This document shows, one piece after another, positions 19,235 to 26,976 of a DNA stretch of 64,000 nucleotides. This DNA is from Acinetobacter sp. ANC 4173. Its GTDB lineage: Bacteria > Pseudomonadota > Gammaproteobacteria > Pseudomonadales > Moraxellaceae. The notes under the pieces are model-generated. The model did not search any database. It was not told the origin of the DNA and saw only the letters and a program-made list of their open reading frames with translations. Each line of letters starts with the position of its first letter. Positions within the stretch are counted from its first letter, which is position 1. The DNA lies in assembly GCF_004331255.1 (NCBI RefSeq), contig NZ_SJOF01000007.1, positions 62,001 to 126,000 on the forward strand, read 5' to 3'. Both the position numbers and the translations under genes were made by a program.

Positions 19235-19663
19235 TTAGGACTGCTGAACAGGAGAATATCCTAAGCGCATTTCAATATGGTCATAACACCATTGGAAAAT
19301 AAAGGTATAAACCAAAATACACATGGTCAAACTCAGATCCAATAATATGGCTTGCCAAATGGTCATATCCATTGCATACGCCACCATTGGAATAGTGGCT
19401 AACATCAAACCGCCCTCAAATCCAATCGCATGCATAATACGAACAGCAACTGTACGCTGCAATTTGCGGCGTTGCTCAAATTTTTCAAAAAAATGATTAA
19501 AAATCATATTCCAAAATACAGAAGTGACCGCCATAACAACTCCTAGGCTTCCTGTCACTTCCATAGGCATATTAAAAATAAAACTTAATGCGATGGCAAT
19601 GATGACCAACAGGATGATCTCATAGCTCAACGCATGAACAATCCTTCTCTTGGAAATCAACAT
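19235..19663 (-). CDS. aceI: PACE family chlorhexidine/diamine efflux transporter AceI
   Basis: The 142 residues form two tandem bacterial transmembrane pairs (BTP domains), which gives four membrane helices. The protein matches AceI of Acinetobacter, a proton-coupled exporter of chlorhexidine and short-chain diamines. E15, essential for activity in AceI, is present in HALSYEIILL. The second repeat has the matching HAIGFEGGLML, and FWNMIFNHFFEKFEQRR is the family's conserved segment. The divergent LysR gene 130 bases away fits AceR. No neighbouring gene follows in the same direction. Confidence 0.9.
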   Translation of the reverse strand: MLISKRRIVHALSYEIILLVIIAIALSFIFNMPMEVTGSLGVVMAVTSVFWNMIFNHFFEKFEQRRKLQRTVAVRIMHAIGFEGGLMLATIPMVAYAMDMTIWQAILLDLSLTMCILVYTFIFQWCYDHIEMRLGYSPVQQS

Positions 19664-19731
19664 TTAAAACTACTCTTTGTCTTCGATGTTTGCTATTTTA
19701 TTTTTATTATATTGATTAATCGAGTTAGATT

Positions 19732-19750
19732 CTTTCAGTTTTATTGAAAG
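19732..19750. promoter_or_regulatory. Possible AceR operator between aceI and aceR
   Basis: A perfect inverted repeat CTTTCA-N7-TGAAAG contains the T-N11-A layout typical of LysR-type sites. It lies in the 133-base gap between the divergent aceI and aceR starts. A second small palindrome GATTAATC is found near 19713-19720. Assignment to AceR is inference. Confidence 0.4.
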
Positions 19751-19796
19751 GTCTGTCTTGAAACTTTTTTTAGTAACTTAAGCAAAAAATACGCCA

Positions 19797-20687
19797 ATGA
19801 ATATTAACCAAGATCAACTGATTATTTTTCAGACTGTGATAGAAACAGGTTCTTTTTCCGCGGCTGCAAGAAAACTGGGTAAAGTCCCTTCCGCGATTAG
19901 TATGTCTATTGCAAATCTTGAAATTGATCTGGATCTCACGCTTTTCAGCCGTCAAGGTCGTGAGCCGATTGCAACTGCTCAAGCCATGACTTTATATGAG
20001 AAAACTCAACAACTTCTCATTGAAATGAATCAATGGAAACAACATGCCTTTGCCTTAGCTGAAGGTTTAGAATCGAATTTAAACATTGTGGTAGTTTCTG
20101 AATTATTGCATACGCATTGGACGGACTACATTCTGCTACTAGAGCAACGTTTTCCTGAACTTCAAATCAACATTTTTTCGGCACCGCAAGAAGATGCATT
20201 GCAAATGTTGCTTGATCAATCGGCACAATTAGCATTGATGTTTGAGCGCGAACAATTACAAAGTGGTGAACAATTTGTAGAACTCAAGCGAGAAACGCTT
20301 ATAGCTGTGGCAGCAATACAACATCCTCTCGCCCAACATGAAAAAATAAGCTATGAGCAATTACTGCAAAGTCGACAAATTGTTGTGGCCAGTCGTGACC
20401 GAAGTTTAAAGCCTGAATTGCTTTTTTCTAAAAATTATTGGCGCACGGATAATCATCACTCCTCATGTGCCATGATTTTACAAAACTTAGGTTGGGGCGT
20501 ACTTCCTTATGAAATGCTCAATGAAAATCCAGCATTGCAACAACAATTAAAAATTCTGAATTTTCAAGATTTTTCGCCCAAATTTGAATATTTCGTCGAT
20601 TTAGTTTGGAGTCGAGAAAGTCAACTGGGTGCGGCTGCTCGTTTTTTGATTGATCATATTCGAAACAGCAAAAAAAATACGAATTAG
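19797..20687 (+). CDS. aceR: LysR-family regulator, AceR-like
   Basis: A 296-residue LysR regulator. The N-terminal helix-turn-helix spans about 3-62 (FQTVIETGSFSAAARKLGKV), followed by a substrate-binding domain to about 290. It is divergent from aceI, as AceR is in A. baumannii, where AceR binds chlorhexidine and switches on aceI. The ribosome site is weak. The symbol rests on position and family, not on a sequence comparison. Confidence 0.8.
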   Translation: MNINQDQLIIFQTVIETGSFSAAARKLGKVPSAISMSIANLEIDLDLTLFSRQGREPIATAQAMTLYEKTQQLLIEMNQWKQHAFALAEGLESNLNIVVVSELLHTHWTDYILLLEQRFPELQINIFSAPQEDALQMLLDQSAQLALMFEREQLQSGEQFVELKRETLIAVAAIQHPLAQHEKISYEQLLQSRQIVVASRDRSLKPELLFSKNYWRTDNHHSSCAMILQNLGWGVLPYEMLNENPALQQQLKILNFQDFSPKFEYFVDLVWSRESQLGAAARFLIDHIRNSKKNTN

Positions 20688-20774
20688 CTAAGCTAGACCC
20701 CTGATTTTGCTTGGGTCAGACAAAGTTTGTGGTATAACTAAATGACGGGTACAACTTTTAAGAAATAGATCTCA

Positions 20775-21761
20775 ATGACACAGAATGCGTTAAACCAATT
20801 AAAAAAGATGACAACCATCGTTGCTGATAGTAGTGACTTAGCGGCAATTGAAAAATTTCGTCCACTCGATGCAACGACCAATCCTTCTTTAATCACGGCT
20901 GCAGCCAATCAACAAGAAAACAAAGTTTTAATTGAAGCTGCGTATGATCAAGCAAAACAAGAAGGCTATACTTCTGATGAATTGATTGAACGTACCATTG
21001 ATATTCTGACCGTAAAATTTGGGGTAGAAATTCTTAAACTCATTGATGGTCGTGTTTCAACGGAAGTGGATGCTTCATTATCTTATGACACCGAAGCAAC
21101 CATCGCCAAGGCCAAAGAGCTTTTAGCGCTTTATAAAGCTTATGGCATTGATCAAAACAGAATTTTGATCAAAATTGCATCTACATGGGAAGGAATTCAA
21201 GCTGCTCGTGTACTTGAAGCTGAAGGTATTCACTGTAACCTCACACTACTGTTTGGTTTACATCAAGCTCAAGCCTGTGCAGATGCTAAAGTAACCTTAA
21301 TTTCTCCATTTGTTGGTCGTATTTTGGATTGGTACAAAAAAGCAGAGAATGTACAGAACTATCCTATTGAAAAAGACCCTGGCGTACTCTCTGTAAAGCA
21401 AATTTATCAATATTACAAACAGCACCACATTCAAACTGAAATTATGGGTGCAAGTTTCCGTAGTATCGATCAAGTCCTTGGTTTAGCAGGTTGTGATTTA
21501 TTAACTGTATCTCCTAATTTATTGGCTGAATTAGAACTTGATACACGTGAAGTACAACTTCAGCTCGACCCAAACCAAATTACAAGCAGTTCCGAACAAG
21601 CAGTCATTCTTGATAAAGCGACGTTTAAAGACCATTTAGAACATGATCTAATGGCCTTCCAATTGCTGCAAGGCGGTATTGATGGCTTTATTAAAGCACG
21701 TGAACAACTCAGTACCTTATTACGTCAATCATTCGGTTTAGATGCTGAAATTCAGGCTTAA
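20775..21761 (+). CDS. tal: Transaldolase
   Basis: The 328 residues match the classic TalA/TalB subfamily. Transaldolase moves a dihydroxyacetone unit between sugar phosphates in the non-oxidative pentose phosphate pathway. Visible motifs are LDATTNPSLI near the N terminus, RILIKIASTWEGI with the Schiff-base lysine, NLTLLFGLHQA and the later GASFRS phosphate-binding stretch. It is monocistronic and ends at a strong terminator. Confidence 0.95.
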   Translation: MTQNALNQLKKMTTIVADSSDLAAIEKFRPLDATTNPSLITAAANQQENKVLIEAAYDQAKQEGYTSDELIERTIDILTVKFGVEILKLIDGRVSTEVDASLSYDTEATIAKAKELLALYKAYGIDQNRILIKIASTWEGIQAARVLEAEGIHCNLTLLFGLHQAQACADAKVTLISPFVGRILDWYKKAENVQNYPIEKDPGVLSVKQIYQYYKQHHIQTEIMGASFRSIDQVLGLAGCDLLTVSPNLLAELELDTREVQLQLDPNQITSSSEQAVILDKATFKDHLEHDLMAFQLLQGGIDGFIKAREQLSTLLRQSFGLDAEIQA

Positions 21762-21790
21762 AATCACGCACCATAAGTGTGCAAACCTTA

Positions 21791-21825
21791 AGCCCATTTT
21801 GTTACAATAACAAAATGGGCTTTTT
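21791..21825 (+). terminator. Rho-independent terminator of tal
   Basis: AGCCCATTTTGTTA (21791-21804) pairs perfectly over 14 bases with TAACAAAATGGGCT (21808-21821), followed by a U tract. The next gene starts only 15 bases later, so its promoter must overlap this element or it depends on read-through. Confidence 0.9.
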
Positions 21826-21839
21826 ATAATGAGTATATT

Positions 21840-22493
21840 GTGTTTGGCATTACGGATCTCAGTACCTATATTATTGGAACAATTTTAATTGTTATTCTTC
21901 CCGGTCCAAATTCGTTATATGTCATGTCGATTGCCTCACGCTTCGGAACACGGATAGGTTATCTTGCGGCCTTAGGCGTTTTTACTGGCGATCTCATTCT
22001 AATTCTTTGCACCATCTTCGGTGCTGCTTCTTTATTACATAGTTTTCCATGGTTATTTACCGTGCTAAAAGTAGTCGGTGCAGCTTATCTATCCTACTTG
22101 GGTAGCCGACTCATCATTGCAAGCGTCCGTACTTGGAAAGGGACGACTGCTCAAGCATTGGAAAGCTCGAACAAAATCACCACTTATAAAGATGCTCAAC
22201 CCTATCGTACTGCATTAACAATTAGTATCCTCAACCCTAAAGCGATTTTATTTTATCTGTCTTTCTTCGTACAATTTGTCGACCCGAGCTATCCGTACCC
22301 AGCAATTAGCTTTACGCTGATGTCGGTTATTTTACAGATCATTAGTATGCTTTATTTAAGTATTCTGATTTTCTCTGGCGTACGTTTTGCAGCATTTTTC
22401 AATCAGCGTTATCGCCTCACTTCAGTTGCCGTCGCAATCGTTGGATTTGCTTTTTTAGGCTTCGGAATTAAATTAGCATTTTCAACACTATAG
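21840..22493 (+). CDS. LysE-family amino acid exporter, LeuE-like
   Basis: A 217-residue protein with about six membrane segments. It carries the RhtB/LysE signature VILPGPNSLYVMS, GYLAALGVFTGD and SILNPKAILFYLSFFVQF. The pattern is close to E. coli LeuE, an exporter of leucine and other non-polar amino acids; the true substrate is inferred. The start codon is GTG at 21840, with GAG about seven bases upstream; an ATG nearby is out of frame. It begins right after the tal terminator. Confidence 0.82.
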   Translation: MFGITDLSTYIIGTILIVILPGPNSLYVMSIASRFGTRIGYLAALGVFTGDLILILCTIFGAASLLHSFPWLFTVLKVVGAAYLSYLGSRLIIASVRTWKGTTAQALESSNKITTYKDAQPYRTALTISILNPKAILFYLSFFVQFVDPSYPYPAISFTLMSVILQIISMLYLSILIFSGVRFAAFFNQRYRLTSVAVAIVGFAFLGFGIKLAFSTL

Positions 22494-22519
22494 TTGAATA
22501 AATTTCAATAAATATCGTT

Positions 22520-22540
22520 AAAACGTGAAATATCGTTTAA
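22520..22540. promoter_or_regulatory. Possible operator upstream of benE
   Basis: AAACG-N8-CGTTT (22521-22538) is an inverted repeat. It overlaps a direct repeat of AAATATCGTT at 22510 and 22528, 18 bases apart. This is about 95 bases before the benE start and could bind a dimeric regulator. No regulator gene is adjacent. Confidence 0.25.
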
Positions 22541-22633
22541 TTTTTAGATATTCACTTTCCCAAAATATAGCTTAAGCGTATGATGCAAGACCTACATTTA
22601 AACCTTTGGTCAAAATAGAATAAGTACGGATAC

Positions 22634-23806
22634 ATGCAAAAACTCATTCAAGATTTTTCTATTCCCGCAGTCTTCGCTGGTTTCATCACGTTTTTAATTG
22701 GGATCAGTGTTTCTGCAGTGTTGGTTATTCAAGCTGCTCAAATTTTAGGGGCAAGCACAGAACAAATCACCTCGTGGTTTTGGGCTTTAGGGCTTGGAAT
22801 TGGTCTGGTGGGTATGTTTCTGTCTTGGAAACTAAAATACCCAGTGTCTACTGCATGGTCTACTGCGGGTTTAGCCCTCATTATTGCCACAGGCAGTGGT
22901 TATAGCTTAAATGAAGCAATTGGTGCTTTTCTGATTTGTGGCTTAATTACTGCGGTTTTAGGTTATTTAGGCATTTTTGAAAAAATTCTAACGCTTATTC
23001 CACAAAGCCTGACCAGCGCGATGTTAGCTGGTGTATTGTTAAAATTTGGCATCGAACTCTTTGCTAGCCTTAAAACTGATTGGGGATTTATTCTATCCTT
23101 ATTAGCAGTTTATATCGTTGCGAAAAAACTTACTCCGCGCTACAGCATTGTATTAACCGTTATTGCTGCTATTGCCTTATGCCCAGTCTTTTTAGAATTT
23201 CATGCCCCGACAGTTACATGGAGTATGGCTCAACCTGTCTGGATGACACCTGACTTTACTTGGTCTGCAATTTTAGGTCTTGCACTTCCCCTGTTTGTGA
23301 TTAACATGGCTTCACAATATTTACCTGGCATTGCCATGATTAAAAGTTATGGCTATCAACCTCATGTCAATCAGTTGATTGGGGGAACAGGACTAATTCA
23401 AGCGGTACTAGCCCCTTTTGGTTGTTATAGTGTAAATATCGCAGCCATTAGTGCAGCAGTCAGCTTAGACGATCAAGTACATCCAGACCCAAGTAAGCGC
23501 TATATTGCGGGTATTAGTTGTGGTTTCTTCTACGTATTAATGGGGTTATTTGCAGCGACACTCACTAGCCTTTTAATGTCGTTCCCACATATTTTTATTG
23601 TTACATTAGCTGGAATAGCCTTATTTGGTACCATCAGCCACAACATAGCACTGGCCTTTCATGAAGTTTCTAACCGTGAAGCTGCACTCATGACTTTTTT
23701 ATTTAGTGCGTCTGGCGTTCAGTTTTTTGGCATTGGTTCTGCATTCTGGGGACTACTGTTCGGCTTCGTAGTTGCATTCATTATGAAATTAAACATCAAA
23801 AAATAA
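22634..23806 (+). CDS. benE: Benzoate/H+ symporter family protein BenE
   Basis: A 390-residue transporter with about 12 hydrophobic segments, typical of the BenE family (length about 390-400). Conserved stretches include TAWSTAGLALI, PQSLTSAMLAGVLLKFG and FGCYSVNIAAISAAV. BenE of A. calcoaceticus imports benzoate, but this copy is not beside ben or cat genes. It could therefore carry another aromatic acid or act as a purine-like permease. It is monocistronic and ends at a bidirectional terminator. Confidence 0.88.
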   Translation: MQKLIQDFSIPAVFAGFITFLIGISVSAVLVIQAAQILGASTEQITSWFWALGLGIGLVGMFLSWKLKYPVSTAWSTAGLALIIATGSGYSLNEAIGAFLICGLITAVLGYLGIFEKILTLIPQSLTSAMLAGVLLKFGIELFASLKTDWGFILSLLAVYIVAKKLTPRYSIVLTVIAAIALCPVFLEFHAPTVTWSMAQPVWMTPDFTWSAILGLALPLFVINMASQYLPGIAMIKSYGYQPHVNQLIGGTGLIQAVLAPFGCYSVNIAAISAAVSLDDQVHPDPSKRYIAGISCGFFYVLMGLFAATLTSLLMSFPHIFIVTLAGIALFGTISHNIALAFHEVSNREAALMTFLFSASGVQFFGIGSAFWGLLFGFVVAFIMKLNIKK

Positions 23807-23816
23807 GCACTATAGA

Positions 23817-23849
23817 ACAAAAAAGCATGCAAAATTTGCATGCTTTTTT
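23817..23849. terminator. Bidirectional terminator between benE and the SMR gene
   Basis: AAAAGCATGCAAA pairs with TTTGCATGCTTTT with A/T runs on both sides. It lies between the convergent stops at 23806 and 23862. Confidence 0.88.
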
Positions 23850-23861
23850 CACCGTTTTGTA

Positions 23862-24206
23862 TCAATGTCCAATCGAGTTTGAAAAAACGTTCATTACAAT
23901 TACCCCTCCAACAATCATGGCAATTCCAATCAAAGCAGGTAAATCTAAAATTTGTTTAAATACAAAAAATCCGATCAAAGCCGTTAATACAATACCCACA
24001 CCACCCCAAATTGCATAGGCAATTCCCAAGGGAATAGTTTTGATCACTTGCGATAATAAATAAAAAGAAATGACATAAAACACAACCACCAACAGGCTTG
24101 GTCCTAATTTTGTAAAACCATCAGATTTTACTAAAAATACAGAGCCAGTCACTTCGGAAACAATTGCCAAAGCCAACATCGCATAAGCCAATATCAGTGC
24201 ATTCAT
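23862..24206 (-). CDS. Small multidrug resistance (SMR/EmrE-type) transporter
   Basis: The 114 residues form four helices. The essential membrane glutamate of SMR proteins is present as E18 in LAIVSEVTGSVFL, and the SMR signature GIAYAIWGGVGIVLTALIG is intact. Such dimers export cationic dyes, quaternary ammonium or guanidinium compounds. It differs from AbeS of A. baumannii at many positions that I recall, so I do not use that name. It is monocistronic. Confidence 0.88.
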   Translation of the reverse strand: MNALILAYAMLALAIVSEVTGSVFLVKSDGFTKLGPSLLVVVFYVISFYLLSQVIKTIPLGIAYAIWGGVGIVLTALIGFFVFKQILDLPALIGIAMIVGGVIVMNVFSNSIGH

Positions 24207-24276
24207 ACTTTACTTCACCTCTCCAAATTTTCTGGATGCAGCTTAACAGTTCATAATTGCTCATTATATGATTTTT

Positions 24277-25284
24277 CTATAATTCAGAATCTAAATCACT
24301 GTTTTCTTGTACAAAAGAAATGGTTTGTTCAAACGTTTGCTGACTGGCTTTTAACCCCATAAGAAACTGATACTCATGAATTAATAACTCTTTACTCTCA
24401 GGATAAAATACAGCAGTTACAGGGATCTCCTGCTGCTTTAATGCTGCAACAAACGGGATCGACTGAGTCGATGTTAAAAAATCTTTATTGCCACCACTAA
24501 TAAACACAGGAGGATAGTTTGGAGTTAAATGTTGCATTGGAGATATTTCATTTAAGAAAGCGACATCATTCTTACGTTCTCCTGTATATGCCTGTACTAA
24601 ACTATAAATGCCCCATTCTATAATTTTTCGCTCATCAGGTGCTGTCGCAGCGAATGAGGCCATATCATAAATACCACAATGCAAAATTAACCCTTTAAGT
24701 TGCTGTCGTTGTATCGCAGGGACAAAATTCGACTGTTGCGCAAACTCAGGATTACTTAATAAAGCAGCATAATGGCTTGCCAAATTAGCACCAGCAGAGT
24801 CACCTGCCAAATACAATTGATTGGCATCAATCTGATAGTCCTCAGCCTGTTTACTAATAAACTTAAGGGCCTGATTAATTTGCAATAACTGATTCGGGTA
24901 AATCACTTGAGGGGCGAATTGGTACTCGACAGATACAACATTAAAACCTTGTGCAACAAGTAATTTAAAGTATCCACGAGCATGTTCTTTTGAACCAGAA
25001 ATCCATCCCCCACCATGAATCCAGACAATTGTAGGTCTTAAACCAAGTTCTTTTATATTTTCAGGTTGATAGAGATCAAGCCCTAGTTTTGGATCTTTGG
25101 AATATTCAATATTTGAATGAATCAATACGTTTTTAGGTGCGTGCTTATCCAGCATTTTTTTCTGTATTTCTGTGGCCGTGTTAAAACTCCGCGCAATAAC
25201 TTTGCTACTTTTTTGAGTATTTTGGCATGCTGTTAACAACACCAACATACAGCTTAAAATGATAAAAATTGTCTTTTTATGCAT
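24277..25284 (-). CDS. Lipoprotein esterase/lipase of the HSL alpha/beta hydrolase family
   Basis: A 335-residue hydrolase. The start at 25284 (ATG, GGA eight bases upstream) gives a lipoprotein signal with lipobox LLTAC, so the mature protein should be lipid-anchored. A GTG 12 bases earlier is in frame. The enzyme core has WIHGGGWISGSK (oxyanion hole of HSL enzymes), nucleophile GDSAGAN, and a late aspartate/histidine region near FYPESKELLIHEYQF. It probably cleaves small esters. The gene is transcribed alone. Confidence 0.85.
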   Translation of the reverse strand: MHKKTIFIILSCMLVLLTACQNTQKSSKVIARSFNTATEIQKKMLDKHAPKNVLIHSNIEYSKDPKLGLDLYQPENIKELGLRPTIVWIHGGGWISGSKEHARGYFKLLVAQGFNVVSVEYQFAPQVIYPNQLLQINQALKFISKQAEDYQIDANQLYLAGDSAGANLASHYAALLSNPEFAQQSNFVPAIQRQQLKGLILHCGIYDMASFAATAPDERKIIEWGIYSLVQAYTGERKNDVAFLNEISPMQHLTPNYPPVFISGGNKDFLTSTQSIPFVAALKQQEIPVTAVFYPESKELLIHEYQFLMGLKASQQTFEQTISFVQENSDLDSEL

Positions 25285-25296
25285 GAGCAATTCCAC

Positions 25297-25609
25297 AGTT
25301 TTTTTAAGTCTTTTGATAAAGATATGTATTTAAATAACTTTTTACAACAGGCTTATTTTAGCTGAAAAAGCAAAGCCTTCTGCATAAAAAAATCAGGTAA
25401 AAAACTTCCTATTCTGATCGTAACCTTTTAATGTAAATCTGATGAAAACACTCAACTTTTTAACTTTTAGATGAAATCTAAAAATATTAAAAATTTCTAA
25501 TTAATTGAATGAATTTACGCTGTTTTTTCACTTTATAAATTGATCACAATCTGACTATGTGCTATCTATAATTAAGTAGCAATAATCATAAACAACAGGA
25601 GTAAATCCG
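25297..25609. promoter_or_regulatory. Upstream region of the first universal stress protein gene
   Basis: About 310 AT-rich bases. A perfect TATAAT lies at 25567-25572, 38 bases before the ATG. TTGATCACAATCTG at 25540-25553 resembles the FNR/Anr half-site pair TTGAT-N4-ATCAA with mismatches in the last two bases. The spacing to the -10 (about 23 bases centre to centre) is shorter than in class II activation, so its role is uncertain. Confidence 0.4.
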
Positions 25610-26053
25610 ATGTCTTACCAACATATTTTAGTTCCAGTAGACGGCTCTGCAATCTCATTCTCCGCAGTTAAACACGCCGCGATTATTGCGAAAGCATTTG
25701 GCAGCGAATTAACTTTAATTAGCCTTGTTGCAGAAGATCCTTTTACTGAAGTCGACTTTTATTATTCTTCTGCAATTATGAAAGAATACTTTGTACAAGC
25801 TTATGCAAATGCTGAAAAAGCCCTAAAAGAAGCGATTGTCTTTGCTCAGGCTGAAGGTGTTGAGCCAACAACTCAAATCATTAAAGGGCAAGTTTCTGCG
25901 GAAGGTGTGGTTCAAACTGCCGAAGAAAAGAAATCTGACTTAATTGTTATGGGTTCGCATGGTCGTAAGGGCTTCCAAAAGTTTTTACTCGGTAGTTTCG
26001 CGCAAGATGTGCTTCGCGGTACACATTTGCCTGTTTTAATTGTGAAAGAATAA
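25610..26053 (+). CDS. Universal stress protein, UspA family
   Basis: A single-domain Usp of 147 residues. It begins YQHILVPVDGSAIS and ends with the ATP-binding motif VMGSHGRKGFQKFLLGSFAQ, matching G-2x-G-9x-G(S/T). Proteins of this class bind ATP and help survival under starvation, oxidative or oxygen stress. AACAGGAG about seven bases upstream is a strong ribosome site. A close paralogue follows 121 bases downstream. Confidence 0.92.
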   Translation: MSYQHILVPVDGSAISFSAVKHAAIIAKAFGSELTLISLVAEDPFTEVDFYYSSAIMKEYFVQAYANAEKALKEAIVFAQAEGVEPTTQIIKGQVSAEGVVQTAEEKKSDLIVMGSHGRKGFQKFLLGSFAQDVLRGTHLPVLIVKE

Positions 26054-26174
26054 GTCCAAAAATTCAGCACCTACTTTTACGTGGGTGCTCATTGAAGTAT
26101 CTTTCGTAGATGCTTTAAAAGTTCTCTAATACACAAAGCCAAGTTTTTATAATAATGATCGAAGGTGTGCACTC

Positions 26175-26618
26175 ATGACTTATCAACATATTTTAGTACC
26201 TGTCGATGAATCTCCAATCTCATATACTGCTGTTGAGCAAGCACTTTCTTTAGCCAAACTATTAAACTGTCGTGTTACCGTAATGTGTGTAGTGGCTGTC
26301 GACCCTTTTGTCGGCGTAGACTTTTATAAAGTTGCCCCAGCAATTACAGATTATTTTATGCAGGCGGAAGAAAATGCTCAAAAACGTCTGGCAGATATTA
26401 AACAATCCTTCGTTCGGGATGAAATTGAGGTCGACACCAAAGTCATTCGTGGTGTTTCTGTTGCAGATGGCATTATCCACATTGCGGATGAAGTCAGTGC
26501 CGACTTAATCATTATGGGCTCACATGGTCGTACTGGCTTCAAGAAGATGATGCTTGGTAGTGTTGCGCAAGCTGTACTTACCCAGTCTCCTATTCCAGTT
26601 CTGATTGTAAAAGTTTAG
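26175..26618 (+). CDS. Universal stress protein, UspA family (paralogue)
   Basis: This 147-residue Usp has the same length as the previous gene and a similar sequence, starting YQHILVPVDESPIS and with IMGSHGRTGFKKMMLGSVAQ as ATP-binding motif. The pair looks like a tandem duplication that has diverged. A hairpin at 26066-26089 lies between the two but has no U tract, so partial read-through is possible. A strong terminator follows. Confidence 0.92.
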   Translation: MTYQHILVPVDESPISYTAVEQALSLAKLLNCRVTVMCVVAVDPFVGVDFYKVAPAITDYFMQAEENAQKRLADIKQSFVRDEIEVDTKVIRGVSVADGIIHIADEVSADLIIMGSHGRTGFKKMMLGSVAQAVLTQSPIPVLIVKV

Positions 26619-26623
26619 AGCAC

Positions 26624-26659
26624 ATAAAAAAATCCCTCTGCTTAGAGGGATTTTTTTAT
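26624..26659 (+). terminator. Rho-independent terminator after the usp pair
   Basis: AAATCCCTCT and AGAGGGATTT form a perfect stem around GCTT, extended by A and U tracts. It is followed by TTTTTTT. Confidence 0.92.
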
Positions 26660-26695
26660 GTGTTTGTTCAGCAAAATGCAAACTTACATCATTAA

Positions 26696-26790
26696 AAGCA
26701 GCTTTATTACTTGTTAGTTTGAATCGCACGCGCCATTACATCTTCAGGCACTTAGTCTGTAAATACCACGGCTAAAGCTTTGTCATTTTA
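26696..26790 (-). pseudogene. Possible decayed gene end between usp and pepN
   Basis: Read on the minus strand, this stretch gives DKALAVVFTD, a stop, then VPEDVMARAIQTNK and a second stop. The codon use looks protein-like, but the frame is broken and there is no start. It may be the remnant of a small gene. I do not recognise the product. Confidence 0.25.
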
Positions 26791-26911
26791 GACCTTTTCT
26801 CTATATTGGCCTACAATAGGACATTCTATAATCATAAAAAATTCAAGAAAATAAATATCTTATATCACTTCACTTATTCAGTGATTGTATTTTCACTTTT
26901 AATGAAGCCAA

Positions 26912-26946
26912 TAAAAAGGCTATTTCTCATTGCTGAAAAATAGCCT
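26912..26946 (-). terminator. Rho-independent terminator of pepN
   Basis: AGGCTATTT (26917-26925) pairs with AAATAGCCT (26938-26946). On the minus strand the stem is followed by five U. It lies 30 bases after the pepN stop. Confidence 0.75.
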
Positions 26947-26976
26947 GAACATGCTTAAAGTTTAGAAAACTCTTTA

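Noticed and set aside
26066..26089. Terminator between the two usp genes
   Set aside because: AGCACCTAC and GTGGGTGCT can pair, but no U tract follows on the plus strand.
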